A DNA stretch of 64,000 nt from Chimonanthus salicifolius. Lineage: Eukaryota > Streptophyta > Magnoliopsida > Laurales > Calycanthaceae. The notes below the pieces were generated by a model. The model was not told where the DNA came from and ran no database searches. It was given only the letters and a program-made list of their open reading frames with translations. Positions 10,587 through 23,530 of the stretch are shown piece after piece; positions within the stretch are counted from its first letter, which is position 1; each line of letters begins with the position of its first letter. The position numbers were made by a program, and so were the translations under genes. The stretch lies in the NCBI GenBank assembly GCA_013350335.1, contig CM023542.1:8170025-8234024 (forward strand). The letters are read 5' to 3'.

Positions 10587-11939
10587 TACATCTTCACTAT
10601 TAGATTGATAAAAATAAACAAAATATATATGAAATTTGTTCTTAAAGATTTAAGTACTTAGAAATTTTTTTAGTGATTCACATGTTCTCATTCAAAAAAT
10701 CATGGGTCCACTTATAAGATTGATAGTGCTAATGGACTAAATTGTTTGGATTTTTTTTAAAGTTTTTAAACTATGCTCTAAACTCTAAAGTCTAAGCTTT
10801 TAGAGCACTTGTGTATAATAAGTGAAAATCGGGATTCTTTCTGTATTAATCACATACTTATAACAAGTCCGTTTATTTATAATACGGTATAAGTTGTTTA
10901 GAAGCACAATTAATGACCAATACACATCAAAATTGTGAGTATGTAATCCACCATTTATAAAGTGCATGAGACTAAGGTGAAAATAAAAGCAATTATTTCA
11001 AAATTCATATAAAAAACAATCTTTTGGTGTAAAGAAATTAAATTCACTTGATTAAATAGAGTTGTTGGAAGATGTTAAAAGTACTCAGAAATTATATTTT
11101 ATTTTCATGATTGACATGGCAATTCTCTTTATTAAATATCTTTTTTGTTTTTAAAAAATTAATCAATTGTTAATTGAAATAATTATAAAAGAATCCAAAT
11201 AAAAGAGAGAAAATTCAAGAATAGATTGAAAACCCATAAAACATTCATCTGTAAAATATAGGCACCCCATATATACAAATTACAAATTAAGAAAAAAAAA
11301 ACACACCCCCCTAATTTTCAAGCCTAAGACACACAATACATCAATAATATAACCTTAAAAATCTAACACAAAGGCTATGTATGAATTTCTTCTCATAATA
11401 AAAGTCTCTCTTTCTTCTTTTCTTATTAGTTACAAATAATTATTTTTGTATAAATAAGAAAGTGAAAAGATTTTCTAATAAAAAAATCATATTTGCTAAT
11501 GACAAAAGATTTCATAACCCTTATTACACACAAAGGAGATGAAATGGCGACTTTATCAATTATTGACATATGAGACCTTAATGTGCATGGACTAGTGTTA
11601 AAATACTAAATACTCACATTTCACTTAAAATTTATCGGGTTAGGAAAAAATCCTCATCAACCTTTCTTTTAAATCCTATCAAATCAGACTAACTCGCCCA
11701 AATTATTTTGAATTTTATAACAAATAACATGGATCCAAATTCGATTAACATTCAACACCCTCCTGGACCATGCCCAATAGTTACTTCATCATTGAAAAAC
11801 TTACACATGCTCCAAATACTAATCACATTAAAATGTCCCAAGTTCAAATGCTGGGTGAATTATAGATACCTTAGTCATAAAAAAATAAATGTAAGCATCA
11901 TCGAAGTACTAAAAATAAACATACAGAAGCCCACATAAA
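10587..11939. other. AT-rich intergenic DNA, nothing recognised
   Basis: No gene, RNA or repeat with clear boundaries. The open frame around 11708-11938 has no recognisable domain and starts in low-complexity DNA. Confidence 0.5.
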
Positions 11940-12094
11940 TGTAGCTCAACTAATTTCCTCCCACCTCAAAAAGCGAGAGGTTGCAGGTTCAAGTCCCTAT
12001 GACCTAATCTTAATGTACCTTAAGAGGAGTGGACTCACCGGTAGAGATTTTACGCTAGATATCCTGCGATTTCTAACACGTAAACTAAAAAATT
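11940..12094 (+). mobile_element. SINE (family 1)
   Basis: A box GTAGCTCAACTAATTTCC, B box GCAGGTTCAAGTCCCTATGA, body CTTAAGAGGAGTGGACTCAC, tail TCTAACACGTAAACTAAAAA. Confidence 0.75.
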
Positions 12095-12951
12095 AATAAA
12101 CATATAAAATTATGGATATAGATGATAACCCTGACACGAACAACATAGCTTCATCGGAAAATCCTACTCGCCGGAATTAGTGCTCCTCTACTTTTAGAAG
12201 CAAAAAGCATCCTTGAGATAATATTACCATTCACAATTTAAGGTTTAGATGCAACCACAAATTAGCCATTTGGATTAAACAGTGTTGACTTCTGAAGACA
12301 TGAGCGCAATAAGTTTAATTTCAATCTCAGTTAATTATATCAAGAATATAATTATGATTTATAAAATTTTAATTTTAGATATTTATTTATCATTAACAAT
12401 TAGATTTAAGAGACCGAACTCACAAGTCAATTTGGAAGAATGATTTAATGAAAGTATAAATTCACCAAACTATCAAAAAGATTCCCTATAAATACATTCC
12501 AATCGTGCCTTCATCACAAGAGAAAAGATATCTTTGAAAATTATGTCATTTTTCAATTGATGAAAAATGATTTTTCTCTTCTTCCACAGAAAGACTCTTC
12601 TCCAAAAGCAATAGGGTTAAAAAAAAAAACTCCATTGTTCATTTTCAATAGAAAAAAAAAAAAGTTTTTTATAAACAAATTTCCACATACAAAGGTGGTA
12701 CTTAATTGGATCGCACCCAAACATGATTCCTTTTACAGATTTAATGTTTTTTAGACATCGACAACCAACTCCTTCAGAAGTATCCCCACTACTAATAATT
12801 TTTTAAAATTTTAGATCTAATTTTCTTTCCACTTTATCAAAGACATGTTATGGTCTTACGGAGCTTCTTGTTACAGGCACCGTATCAAACTGTCTTTGAT
12901 ATTATATTCATGTATCAGAGCATCTTAAATAATATTCCTCTATAAAAAATA
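12095..12951. other. AT-rich intergenic DNA, nothing recognised
   Basis: A-rich tracts at 12619-12662 and short chance frames only. No domain, RNA or defined repeat seen. Confidence 0.5.
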
Positions 12952-13070
12952 AGACAGTTGAACAGGGTTATAGGTTCAAACTCTCATGGCCTAACAGTAG
13001 TTGACTCAATCGTGTGGGATTTTAGTATGGCTATGTCTGAATCTCCCACACGTCAATCCAAAAAAAAAAA
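12952..13070 (+). mobile_element. SINE (family 1), 5'-truncated
   Basis: B-box ATAGGTTCAAACTCTCATGG, then GTGTGGGATTTTAGTATGG, then CTCCCACACGTCAATCC and an A tract ending at 13070. The same variant tail is seen in the copy at 10485-10586. Confidence 0.65.
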
Positions 13071-16000
13071 GATGGTAGATTGTACAACATAAAAATTGAC
13101 TATCATGCAAGCAGACAAAAATATCAATGCACAAAAATGGGATCAGATGGTCCTGTCCATCCATTCCAACTTTCATCAAATCTGGAATTAATTCTCCATT
13201 CAAAATACGAGTCATTATTTTACTTTGATAAAAAATATCAAACATTTGAAGTATCCATAATATAACTTTAGTGGATTAAACGATAGTATAAGCAATTCAA
13301 TAAAAATTAAAAACGAAAGTTCTAAGAGTTTTTAACTTAAATATAACAAATAAGTTGAGCAAGGAAGACAACATGTAAACAAGTTATGTTGGATGAATGG
13401 ATTCACCTTAAAAGATAGAAATAAACACATAAAAAACAATTTAAAAATAATCTCAATAGATGACAAAATAAGACAAATTTGCTAAATATGATTTGATTAT
13501 ATTAGTAGAAAACCACATGTTCCAAAACAGTGTTGAAAGGCTACATGTCAAAGGCACTGAGAAGGGTTACTCAACACTAAAAATATTGAAGGAAGAGAGA
13601 AAGAATGACATATAAATTAGCTAAATGGGTAGACACAAGCTTTTACAAGAAGCTAATGAATGGCACATCATTTTTTAGCTCATTCAGCCTTTACGTTTGT
13701 TAATACATACAACTAGTCCATTCAAAAAAAATATATATATACCTAGACCGTTTTTCCTTTTTTTTTCAAAATTTATTTTAAAATTACGTGAAAAACAAAT
13801 CCGTTAAGACTAGAAGCAGGCGTGATGAGATACCAGACCAAGAGCTAAAAATTAAGTCAAAGTCACTAGATGTATTATTCATTTTAAAGGACCCTTGACT
13901 ACCAAAAACTAGTTAAATTTGAATTTTAAGTTCAAATTTATCATCATATCTACTTTCAATGTAAACAATTAAAATTTTAGCAGTCTCAAATGGACAGGCT
14001 CAAAATTAATACTTCAGTAAGGGATAAAATCACACTTTAACCTTGAAAAGCCAAACGGGCTTCAGACTGTCTCAGGCTTGTAGCCAGCGGAATCCCAGCC
14101 CATTAACACCCCTACCCATTGATTAACATAACCAAGTAGAATTGAAGCTGTTCAAAGTGGAGCCCATCAGATTATCCATTGATTCTAACTCTTAAATTTA
14201 GGACTCCAAATTTCTTTGAACTGTTGATATTTTTAATGTTTAATTTAACAGAGAGAACAGATAGAGAATATCTTTTCACTTTTCAGGTACACTAGTGGCA
14301 GCTTCACATGTAATTTGGGACAATTTCAAAATGTGTATTTCACAAATATTTTGGAAAGGAGGGAGTATATTATTGCAAGATTGCGCACGATCTTACCACA
14401 CTCAACAAGTCCACTACAATGCATGACAGTTTAAAAATCGAAGGATGGAAGAACCATCAATAGTTGAGCTCTTTTAGATAAAGTTTTTGATGCACCGAGG
14501 TTCATCAAAGAGAGTCTTCAAAACCTAACACCATCGAATCATAATAGACCTTCCAAAATCTAATCCAAACTGCCAACCAGATCCGACCCATTAAATGAAT
14601 GAATAGACCCGACTCAAACACATTTAAAAATGGATAGAACAAACTCACCCAATTATTGCCATGTCTATATCCAACACATCCAACTGATATAAAATCGGCA
14701 CCCATAAAAGTAGTTCTGGTATATGTTATGTCTGACTAGAAAAGTCTCCCCAGTTAGTTAAATAGATAACCCGATCCAAGCTCAAAAAAGACTTGAACTG
14801 ATTAAGACCCAAAATGACCCTGACCTGACTTATTGCAAAGTCTAGTGTATAGCATTTGAAAATTATGCTGGGCACTGCATGCTGTGTTTGGCTAAAAAAA
14901 TACATGAAAGAAAGAAGGCATTGTAAAGATGGAAGGCAATTTTTTTAAAAAAAAAAAGTAAATAACAAAATAAAATTATAAGTTTATAACCCTACAACGA
15001 TATCAATTACAATTGGCCTGGGACTATAATAGTTCAACAACTTATTTTGTACTCTTATGTGTAGTACTCGCAGATTTCTAACCACCCATGTCAAAAGGTA
15101 AAAGCTTACCTTTTGACACTGGACAAGTTTGATGAGTGTAGAATTGTGAAATTCAAACGCTTGTCAAGTTCGAAACCATCCTAAAAAGATCATCCATTGT
15201 CTGCATTAAAACTAGTGGGCCTTAGAATCAAGAGTACGGGTGAAAATATGGGCCACAATTTTGACTAGCGCCTACATCTCAGAATTCCTCTTCTTGCTCA
15301 TCCATTAGGCCAATAGAATTCTCAACAGTACAAGCAGACACGAAATTCTGGGTTGTAAACATAGCCAACCTTCCATATCCAACTTATCTTAGTGTCAATT
15401 GACCACATCACTATAGTGTTTGATGAACGGTTATTTTGCCTTTGCAGGACCAACAGCAATGGAAAAAGGATACTTGTAAGTTGATTATGTCCCTTAGCTG
15501 TAGAAACTAATTGGGAGTTCAACAATCTAGGGCTACTTTCTCCTTTGCAAATACAGCTGGTTTAATCATGGAACAGTAATCACATTGTTTTTGTCATCAT
15601 CATCATAACTAGTACCCATCAAAATAGAACACTTAGTGTTCTGTTCCCTGCTTTGCAGAACAGAAATCACATTAGGAGATATTGAAGAAACGTGGTTGAC
15701 AAGTGGAGGAGGAGGTTTTCAGGTTGGGGGAGGGGGATGAGGAGCTTACTCTTGTACTAGATTCCCATCCCCTCTCATTATCTCCATGGATTCAATGGCT
15801 AATTTCCACAAGGATTCAATCTACAACAAACAAAAACAATTTTCATCCCTTGAGTTACCAATGCCATGACCACTCTTCCTTAGCCCTGCACACCACATTC
15901 CACTTAACATGTGATGATATTACTCGACGACACAACTTCTTCCTATATGTATGGGTAATGATCACCCTATATTATGAAGCATTGATAAAGAACACCATCC

Positions 16001-16293
16001 AAAAAAGTTTGTTAAACATTAGACAACTAAATTGTAAGGGGATTGTTCGAAAAGAATAGAGAGAAATAAGATGAAATGAGAAGAATGAAAATGGTAAAAA
16101 TAAGGGGAATCTGTAAAGAGTATTTGGTGGACAATTTCGGTCTTTCAGCCACAATAATGTCATTTTTGCTTCTTCAAATTCGGTTACTTGTTTGAAGTTT
16201 GAACATTGCATTTCACCTTGATTCTATTGCACTATTTTTTATTAGTTTCATCAACCTATTTCCACCTTCCTAAATAAAATATCCCTATATCTC
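13071..16293. other. Gene-free intergenic stretch
   Basis: AT-rich DNA with scattered short frames and no recognisable domain. 14540-14840 carries degenerate ATCCGACCC/ACCCGACTC words like those in the element at 30845-31200, so it is probably a decayed DNA transposon. 15300-16060 has more balanced composition but no family I can name. Confidence 0.45.
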
Positions 16294-16487
16294 AACCCCA
16301 AGGGGTTGGGGCCTCACGGTCAAGGCGCTCACCTCATGAAGTAAGGTCTTGGGTTTGATTCATGCTCAACCCCAATGAAGGGCTACTCCCCATAGACTTA
16401 CCCAGTGTGTGCAGATTGAGAGGTTTTCACATGCCCCAAAGGACTAGTCGGGTGAGACGCCTGGACACCTTCAATCATCAAAAAAAA
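16294..16487 (+). mobile_element. SINE (family 2) with 13-bp target duplication
   Basis: It differs from family 1: head GGGCCTCACGGTCAAGGCG (A box) and GTCTTGGGTTTGATTCATGC (B box), ending in an A tract. It is flanked by ATCCCTATATCTC (16281-16293) and ATCCCCATATCTC (16488-16500), a 13-bp duplication with one mismatch. Confidence 0.85.
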
Positions 16488-16500
16488 ATCCCCATATCTC

Positions 16501-17067
16501 TGAAAACCTTCATCTTTACATAGATGATATTTAATTTTCATTCCCAACCTGAATCATGTTACCATTCATTTCATCCTTTAGCCCCATCTCCACCATCACA
16601 AAATCAGGAGATTATGAGTTCAAGATTCACCGAGGCAGTCATTAATATTTATAGCTCAAAAAATCAATTGCCTCAATATAGGCAATATAGATGTTGAACG
16701 AACAAAAGAATAACTTGTTAACTCCACTCTGTTTTTTGAGATGCAATTTAAAGTAAAATGCTAAAAAAAAAAACGTATTTGGGGAAAATGAAGCACTGAG
16801 AAGATAATGAACCTGAAAATATAAATTAAAAAAAGGCTACTCAAGCTAATAATAGCCAAAACTAAACAGTTAATATTCAGTATCCCGGGCCGATGCCAGT
16901 AACAAATAATTGTATCGCAATCTCAGCACATGAAATCCTAAGCATCAAATAAACTGATAAAAAGGGAAAGTAACATCCATCCATAGTCTAAAGGGAAAAA
17001 ATTGCAGATAACACCACACATAGATCGACAAAAAGGTAAGAAAGAAATGGGAACGAAATTGAGAAAC
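16501..17067. other. 3' flank of the eL27 gene
   Basis: AT-rich DNA between the family 2 SINE and the eL27 stop codon. It should contain the 3' UTR and polyadenylation region of the minus-strand gene (right-hand ~200 bp). Nothing else recognised. Confidence 0.5.
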
Positions 17068-17475
17068 CTAGAACCTGAGCTTCGAGAAGAACCAACGATT
17101 CTTGCCGGACTTGAAGCGCTCCTCGAGGCGAGCCTTGGTCTCCTTGCAAGCAGAGATCTTCTTGTCACGTGACTGGAGGGAATCGGGGGTGACGATGTCT
17201 TTGAGATCGACATCGAGGGTGTAGCGGGTGGGCATGATGTGGTTGTAGTTGACAACCTTTATGAAGGCCTTGACGCGTGATTTCTTGGCAGTCTTCTTGG
17301 CTGAGTCTTTTCTGATTACCTTCTTCGGATACTTGGATATGCCCGCCACGAGGCAGTGGCCGTAGGGCCTCTCACGAGTTCCGTCGTCGAACGACCTGAT
17401 GATCACCGCCTTTCGGCCAGCGAACCTGCCCTGCAGGACAACCACTGCCTTGTTAGGTTTCAAAAATTTCACCAT
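17068..17475 (-). CDS. RPL27: 60S ribosomal protein L27 (eL27)
   Basis: The 135-residue product is a structural protein of the cytosolic large ribosomal subunit. It starts [16 protein letters not shown] with a KOW-type motif over residues ~5-30 ([20 protein letters not shown]), continues with [16 protein letters not shown], and ends with the hallmark [12 protein letters not shown]. Length equals the usual plant eL27. The frame stays open 49 codons upstream, but homology begins at MVKF, so the ATG at 17475-17473 is chosen. There is no intron, as in known plant RPL27 genes. The upstream region has telo-box motifs. Confidence 0.97.
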   Translation of the reverse strand: MVKFLKPNKAVVVLQGRFAGRKAVIIRSFDDGTRERPYGHCLVAGISKYPKKVIRKDSAKKTAKKSRVKAFIKVVNYNHIMPTRYTLDVDLKDIVTPDSLQSRDKKISACKETKARLEERFKSGKNRWFFSKLRF

Positions 17476-17552
17476 TTTCCTCTTCTTCTCCAATCTCTCT
17501 CGTGGCCCGCTGCCGCCGCTGCTGTTGTGGGAGAGTAAGAGAAGCCAAACTG

Positions 17553-17588
17553 AAAACCCTAGCACTTTATAAAGACTATAAACCCTAG
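17553..17588 (-). promoter_or_regulatory. eL27 core promoter with paired telo-boxes
   Basis: Two AAACCCTAG telo-box copies (17554-17562 and 17580-17588, read on plus) flank a TATA-like palindrome TTTATAAAG at 17566-17574. Telo-boxes near the transcription start are typical of plant ribosomal-protein genes. The start site itself is inferred. Confidence 0.6.
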
Positions 17589-17639
17589 TTCCGATCCAAT
17601 TCCTGGAAAGTGGAAATGACAAAATAAACCATACTGCAG

Positions 17640-18190
17640 TGTTAATGAAAAAAAAAAAACCCGCAGTTCGTAGGTGGGTATTCTGATGAATGATATTGGA
17701 TGGATTACGATGGATTTCATCTAATAAGTATAAAAATCATACTAAATAGAATAATATAATATGAAGATTATCATATTATAAAAAAAAAAAAATAAGATCT
17801 ATTGAAAAATATTAATTGTTAATTTTTTTAATACTAAAAATGAATCATTGAATAAATTTGATCAATATGGTTAATCTAATAATTTTAACATACTGAATTT
17901 AACAAACTGGAACCCATTTTGCACAAGTTAGTGACAGATGTTGGTAAAATTAATAGTAAATGATTTTTTTATATCATAAATTATTACACAAAATATTTTA
18001 TTCAGATACTGATATAATAAATTTGGTCAAATCTTTTAAATTTAAATAACAATTTAATAAAATTACACCAAATGTTCACATAATTATTCATTAAAAGATT
18101 TCGTATATACGTTTAAAAATATCACAGCAGCCTATACATTTGGTGAATGAATATCAAAAGTTGTCAGTTAATTCGTTCTCTATTTCTTAC
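17640..18190. other. AT-rich upstream flank of eL27
   Basis: Low-complexity AT-rich DNA between the eL27 promoter and a MITE. No feature recognised. Confidence 0.45.
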
Positions 18191-18544
18191 AAGGATAGTA
18201 ATTTGTATATCATCAAAATTAGTCATCGTACACTAATTAAAACATTTTTTTCAAAATTCCATTTTACCCTCAACTTCATTACTTTCTCCACATATTTCCA
18301 AACTTTTCCATAATGGATTCGAGCCCCCATGCCTAATCTTGATGTGCCTTAGCAGTAGGGGTCCACCCGTGGGAGTTTTACGCTGGGTATCCCGTGATTT
18401 CTCACACGCAAATTCAAAAAAAAAAAAATTGAGGGTAAAATAGATTTTTTTTAAATATTTCTCCTAGTGAAGTAAATAAAATGGATTTTTTAAAAAAATA
18501 TTTTAATTGATGTACGAGGACTAATTTTGATAGTCACTGTCCTT
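18191..18544. mobile_element. MITE (family A) split by a SINE
   Basis: The ends are inverted repeats: AAGGATAGTAATTTGTATAT at left, and AAGGACAGTGACTATCAAAA on minus at right. They continue into TTTTACCCTCAACTTCATT, whose complement ATTGAGGGTAAAATAG lies at 18427-18442. The same family occurs uninterrupted at 31258-31469. The middle is split by a SINE. Confidence 0.7.
18311..18428 (+). mobile_element. SINE (family 1), 5'-truncated, inside a MITE
   Basis: Starts at the B box (GGATTCGAGCCCCCATGCC) and keeps the full family body (TTGATGTGCCTTAGCAG, GTGGGAGTTTTACGCTGG) and tail (TCTCACACGCAAATTCA, A tract). One of the better preserved copies, so probably young. Confidence 0.75.
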
Positions 18545-20302
18545 TTATAAAATAGGTTACGAAAAAGGGTGGCCATATAGACACCCGGGTATTTTGTGAT
18601 GACCTGACCCGGAGTAGCAGGTCAATCGAATCGGCTAAAACTAAAATAGTAAATAGGCCTCTTAATTGTGGTTGTGTGAAATTATGTGTTATTTTTATTT
18701 TATTTTTATTATTTAAAATAAAATAAATAAACACACAAAAACCTAGAATTTAATTAATTTAGGTTCCCCAATGCACACACATTTTTCCTTAATTAGAAAT
18801 TTATGAATTTATCCCTTTCAAGTTAAGATTGATTAATGGAAAATTTAATTATCAAATTAGATTTTAAATTTGCAAAGTTAAGGATTCCAATTGGAATTGT
18901 ATAATTAAAAATCCAAATTTAATAAATTAATAAGATTTATTTTGCTTATATTTTAATTAAATTCAAATGATAAATTAAAATTTGATTTTTGTAAATAAAT
19001 AATTAAACTACTGGATCAATAATTAAGTCTAAATTTTAATAAACTTGAATATAATCAATAATCAGTGAATTAATCAAATATAAACACCGAAACCATGTGG
19101 GCCCCTTTGGAGACCCCCACCTCTTTCACCCTTTCTAAATCCCTCTCCTCTCTCGAAGTATCAACTCCCTAAAAAATCTCTCCCTAAGTCTCGATAGAAA
19201 CTCACGGTGGAAACCCCAAAATCCCTCTCCATCGCCTCAACAGATGGAAACTTTTCCAAAATCCCATTTTTCTTCCTCTTCTTCTCCCCAAAATGGCAAG
19301 AAGCCCCATTAGGTCCCATCACCGACCCTCCTTTGTATAAACCATGCGATCCCACCTCACTACCTTTGTTTTTTCTCAATCGCACTCTCCTTCAAGCGAA
19401 GCCATCTTTTCCTCCTCTTCGAAGATAAGTTCCGGCTCGAGCAACAAGGTTCCAGACCACTATACGACTTGCTCTTTGTTGTCCTTGTTCCCAAATTACA
19501 GCAAGTAACAGGTATGTCCCTCTAGTTTTCTCTATGTTCTTCTTCTCCCATGGGTTTCTTCTTCCTCTTCTCCCCTTTGTAAAATTTGAGGCAGCCAACC
19601 TGCCAATCCTTGTTGGATGGTGATGATTTTAGCCATTCTTCTTTCAGCAGTGGGATCAAATCAATAGGTGACTCAGACCTGTCCCCAAATCCCTTATCCG
19701 TGAACAATACTCAATTCAGTCTTTTCCCTAAATCACTCTAAGTTGAGACTATTTTTAGGTACAAACCATGCGTATGTATATTTTTATTTCCAAAATTTAT
19801 TTACTTAGGTGCAGCCTAAACCATGGCCTCCTTCTCTCGGCTGCCTTGTGACTGCAAGCAGCTCTTGTTGCCCAAGCCGTGGCCCATAGTATACCCGTGT
19901 ATTGCAAAACCTCAGGTTTTCACCCCCTTGATTAGAGGCTAATGATTTAATTGTAAAATGGGAAGTTATCTTTGTCCACTGATTAGTGTTGAACCTATTC
20001 TTCCTCCAACCTTACTCTATTTTATAGTAGTATTGCAAATAAGTCTATTTCAGTGATATGGGTTGTCAATACTCTTAGATTCGGATTGATCTAAATGTTT
20101 AATAAGTTCAAATTAAATTGTATATTATCTCAGTTAATTTGAATTGGAGTCTACATTATCTTACCTGTCTTTATTTTCAAAATATTTAAACCATTTACTT
20201 AGGTGATCTTCTGCCGGTCATATTTGGATATTAAGAAAGATGTGAATTAATAAAATCAATGCCCAGATTTTCTCCCATTTAGTTTTATATATCTATAATA
20301 TC

Positions 20303-23300
20303 TGACCCAGATTAGGCGTAGTTTAACTTAATAATCTTAGTTAGACCAGTTAATCTCGGAGATTTCAGTTAAGGCTTTGTGAAGAGCTCAGGTGTGGCCC
20401 AATCTGAGCTCAAAAACTCAGTGATCCAGCTCGTTCAGCTGAAGGGCAAAATGGTAATTTACCGCTTATTGTTATTGTTTTATAAGTTATGTTATTATGT
20501 GATTATTATTGGTTGATATTATACTCCTTAATCAAGGCTTTCTATTTCTGATTTTAAAATAACTTTATTTTCAGAAAATAGTATTTAAAATCGCTCGTCA
20601 AAACCTCGAAAGGGAGAAATAAATATTTTAAATGGTTTTGGAGATGAAATAAATTTTGAAACAAGTATAGTATGTTAGACCATTTTAATATGGTCTAGTT
20701 TATTCTTTCAAACCCCAAAAATGAGGACTTTAAATCGTTTTATTTAACACAAGTCAAATTAAGTAAATAGTGTTAAATTGTGTTTTTTATTTAAATCGAT
20801 GGTTTTTAGTGAGTTTTAAGTCTCCAAATTTTTATGGTGATTAGAGTTTTTAAAACCCAACTTATCTATCAAGTTGGATTAAAATTTTTGAGCTTTTAAA
20901 ATCATGTTTTTAGTTAAAAATCGGATTTTTATCAAATAGGGGCCTATTTGCAAAACTAAAATTTTTAGAGGACTTATCTGCAACCAACTACCGAACAGTG
21001 GTTACACTGTTCGGGACGTCAGCAGCAGCTGCATGTAGCAGCATGTAGTGGCCACCCTTTGATCGATTTTGCTATAAATTGCCCTCTCCTCTGCTGGTTT
21101 AAACTCCCACCAAATCTTCTCTTCTCTCAGTCTTTCAGCTGCTCTTTGAAAAACCAGCAATCATTCTCCTCCCTTGCCTCTGTTTTCCAAGTTTTCTTCA
21201 CTGTAAGCTTTAAAGGAAAGATTTTCAAAAATCGAATTTTTTAGCCCAGGAATTCCAGTGAAAGTAACCACTGTGTTCCTCTTTAAATTTCAAATAGTTT
21301 AGAATCAAGAAAAACCGATTTTGGCCAAGTTTTGAGTGTGTAAAACCAGTTTGAAGTCTAAGAAAAATCATGAGTTTTCTTGTACCAGTGAGGTTTTGGT
21401 TTTACAATCCGTTAGCTTAATCAGTGTTAAAGCTTCAAATCACTCCCTATGGAAAGAGGACTCACTAAGGAGTCCATCTGACCAGTTGGGTGTGAAAATC
21501 GAATCCGGAAAATCCACTTTTTCCGGATTCGTATTTCATGCAGTGTCTGCCCGTCACTGTCTGCTGTTGCAGACAGTGGAGGAAGGCGGCTCTCGGATGG
21601 TTCGAGAGTCGAGCTTCGGACGCTCCGAGGGTCACACCCTTCGGACGGTCCGAAAGGAACCCTTCGGACGTTCCGAGCTTCACCCGAAGCCCCGAAGCGT
21701 CCGAAGCAAACTTACTTGCCCAGATGTTCCGAGCCGAGTTTGGAAGGACTGAACCCCACTCGGACGATCCGAGCCTTACTCGACATGTTCCAAGGCACAG
21801 ACCCACCGAGACTTGTTTTTCGGATTTTATCGGTTCGGAAGGACCTTCGGATGGTCCAAGACCTGATCTTCGGACAATCCGAAGGCAGACCCACAGTCCG
21901 AAGTCAGTGACTAGTTTAGACAGTTGTTCGGATGATCTGAAACCACAGTACCTGGTTCTGAGGTTTGTTCCAAGGGACTCAGTTTTTTAAGTGTAAAATA
22001 TTGTTTGATTATTGATGCATGTGATGTTATACCCTTTAATAAATTAAAAGTGGCACTAACCCTCTTCTCTTATTACTATAGTGTATCTAATATTGTATTC
22101 ACTTCCAGGCCGACTCTATTGGTCGGGCACTGAGTGATTTCACTTCCAGGCAGACGCTATATTTGTCGGGCACTGAGTGACCTCGAGGCCTTACTCAACA
22201 TGTGAAATCTGGTCCTATCCAGAAGACAACTGAGAAGTGACCTGAGTATCTAGACCTAACTCAATAAGTCAATCTGGTCATGCCCAGAAAACAATATGAG
22301 TTTTGGACTGAGCACCTTATTATTATATATTGTGGATTATTGTAACTTAAAATGGTTAGAAACCAAGTAGGAGACTCAATTCCATTTACCTTGGAGATTT
22401 TTGGGAAAACAAGTATGGTTTTGAAAATACTACTTGTATGTATACATGTGAATGCTATGTATGTTAACTGATGATTGATTGTGCACTTGTTTACTTGTTG
22501 AATAGAGACCGCGATACCACATATTTTTGATGAGGGAACTTAACTTTACAGTAGGTGTAAACAGGTTTTTATTATGAGATGAGTATTGAGCAATGAGTGG
22601 TTTCGGATTTGATGAACCTACCCATGTGTCTGGATATGTTGCATTGTTGTAAGAAGTGCTTATGATGCTTATGAATGGTATAATGTTGATCATATGAAAT
22701 GTGTACTACTACTTCCATGTGCCCTTCAGTATTGAACCAATATCGCCCATGTGTGTCAGATGGTTTATGTCTACTGGACCATGGGTGTCGACAGTTGCTG
22801 ACTTGAGGAGTGTCAGTATCGGCCATGTGAGGGCCGGAGATGTACTTGCAAGGATGTATTTTGACCGTGTCGGGACTTAATACAATGGTCTCAGCGTAGT
22901 ATGTAGGCGTTACGTTGGATGACAGCAGTAATGGAAAAGATGATGAAATGTTGAATGATGATGAGATTATACTTGAATTTACTGTCAAGCATGAGATATT
23001 ATTACAACTGTTGATTATTTACTAACCTGATGTTTACTTAAACTGCACTGTTATATTTCTTTCACTGGGCTAGTTAATTCACCCTACTCACCTTTCAGGA
23101 GATGAACCTGAGGAGGAGAACCCTCTGTTTGAAACTTAGGGTGGATAAGTTGCGACGTTGCTTTGGGATTCCCACTAAGGGGAATACCCTTGTCTTTGCT
23201 TTTTGGTTCTTGGAACCGGTTGTTTTTGTGAAGTACCGAGTGTGGTACTTGATTTGTGCTAATGTGATGTATTAAACTACCATGCGACTGTAGTTACTCT

Positions 23301-23530
23301 AATGTTGAAATAATAATTCAGTGTTGGAATTATGTGTTTATGTTATGTATTATTGATTGTGTTATGTGGGTAGACTTATAGTATATGTCTGAGTCCACAT
23401 GTTGGGATCATGTGTGACCTTTGGGCCTAACCGTTAATCCAGCCCAGTTAGAATGCTTGAGTTAGTTTAGTTTCAAAAAAAAAAAAAATCATTCGCGATC
23501 CGGGACCACCCTTCGGGTTGGGACGTGACA
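20303..23530 (+). mobile_element. Inner solo LTR nested in the outer LTR
   Basis: A second LTR 3' end (GGGTTGGGACGTGACA) lies at 23530, and a second promoter-like TATAAATT at about 21073 is followed by a CT-rich leader. ATATC at 20298-20302 and 23531-23535 gives a 5-bp target duplication and a length of about 3.2 kb, close to the gypsy LTR at 56333-59521. The left boundary rests mainly on that 5-bp match. Includes a 41-bp tandem pair at 22099-22183 (CACTTCCAGGC...GGGCACTGAGTGA). Confidence 0.55.
21610..21945. repeat. Cluster of TTCGGACGNTCCGAA palindromes in the LTR leader
   Basis: At least six near-palindromic words: TTCGGACGCTCCGAG (21615), TTCGGACGGTCCGAA (21640), TTCGGACGTTCCGAG (21663), CTCGGACGATCCGAG (about 21759), TTCGGACAATCCGAAG (21869) and GTTCGGATGATCTGAA (21926). 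Several frames are open through it only because the array lacks stops; none is considered coding. Confidence 0.75.

Noticed and set aside
16610..16680. Further SINE fragment (GAGTTCAAGATTCACCGAGG)
   Set aside because: Only a B-box-like word is present, with no family tail or target duplication.
21336..21990. Several long overlapping frames on both strands
   Set aside because: They exist because the palindromic TTCGGAC array contains few stop words; codon content follows the repeat, not a protein.
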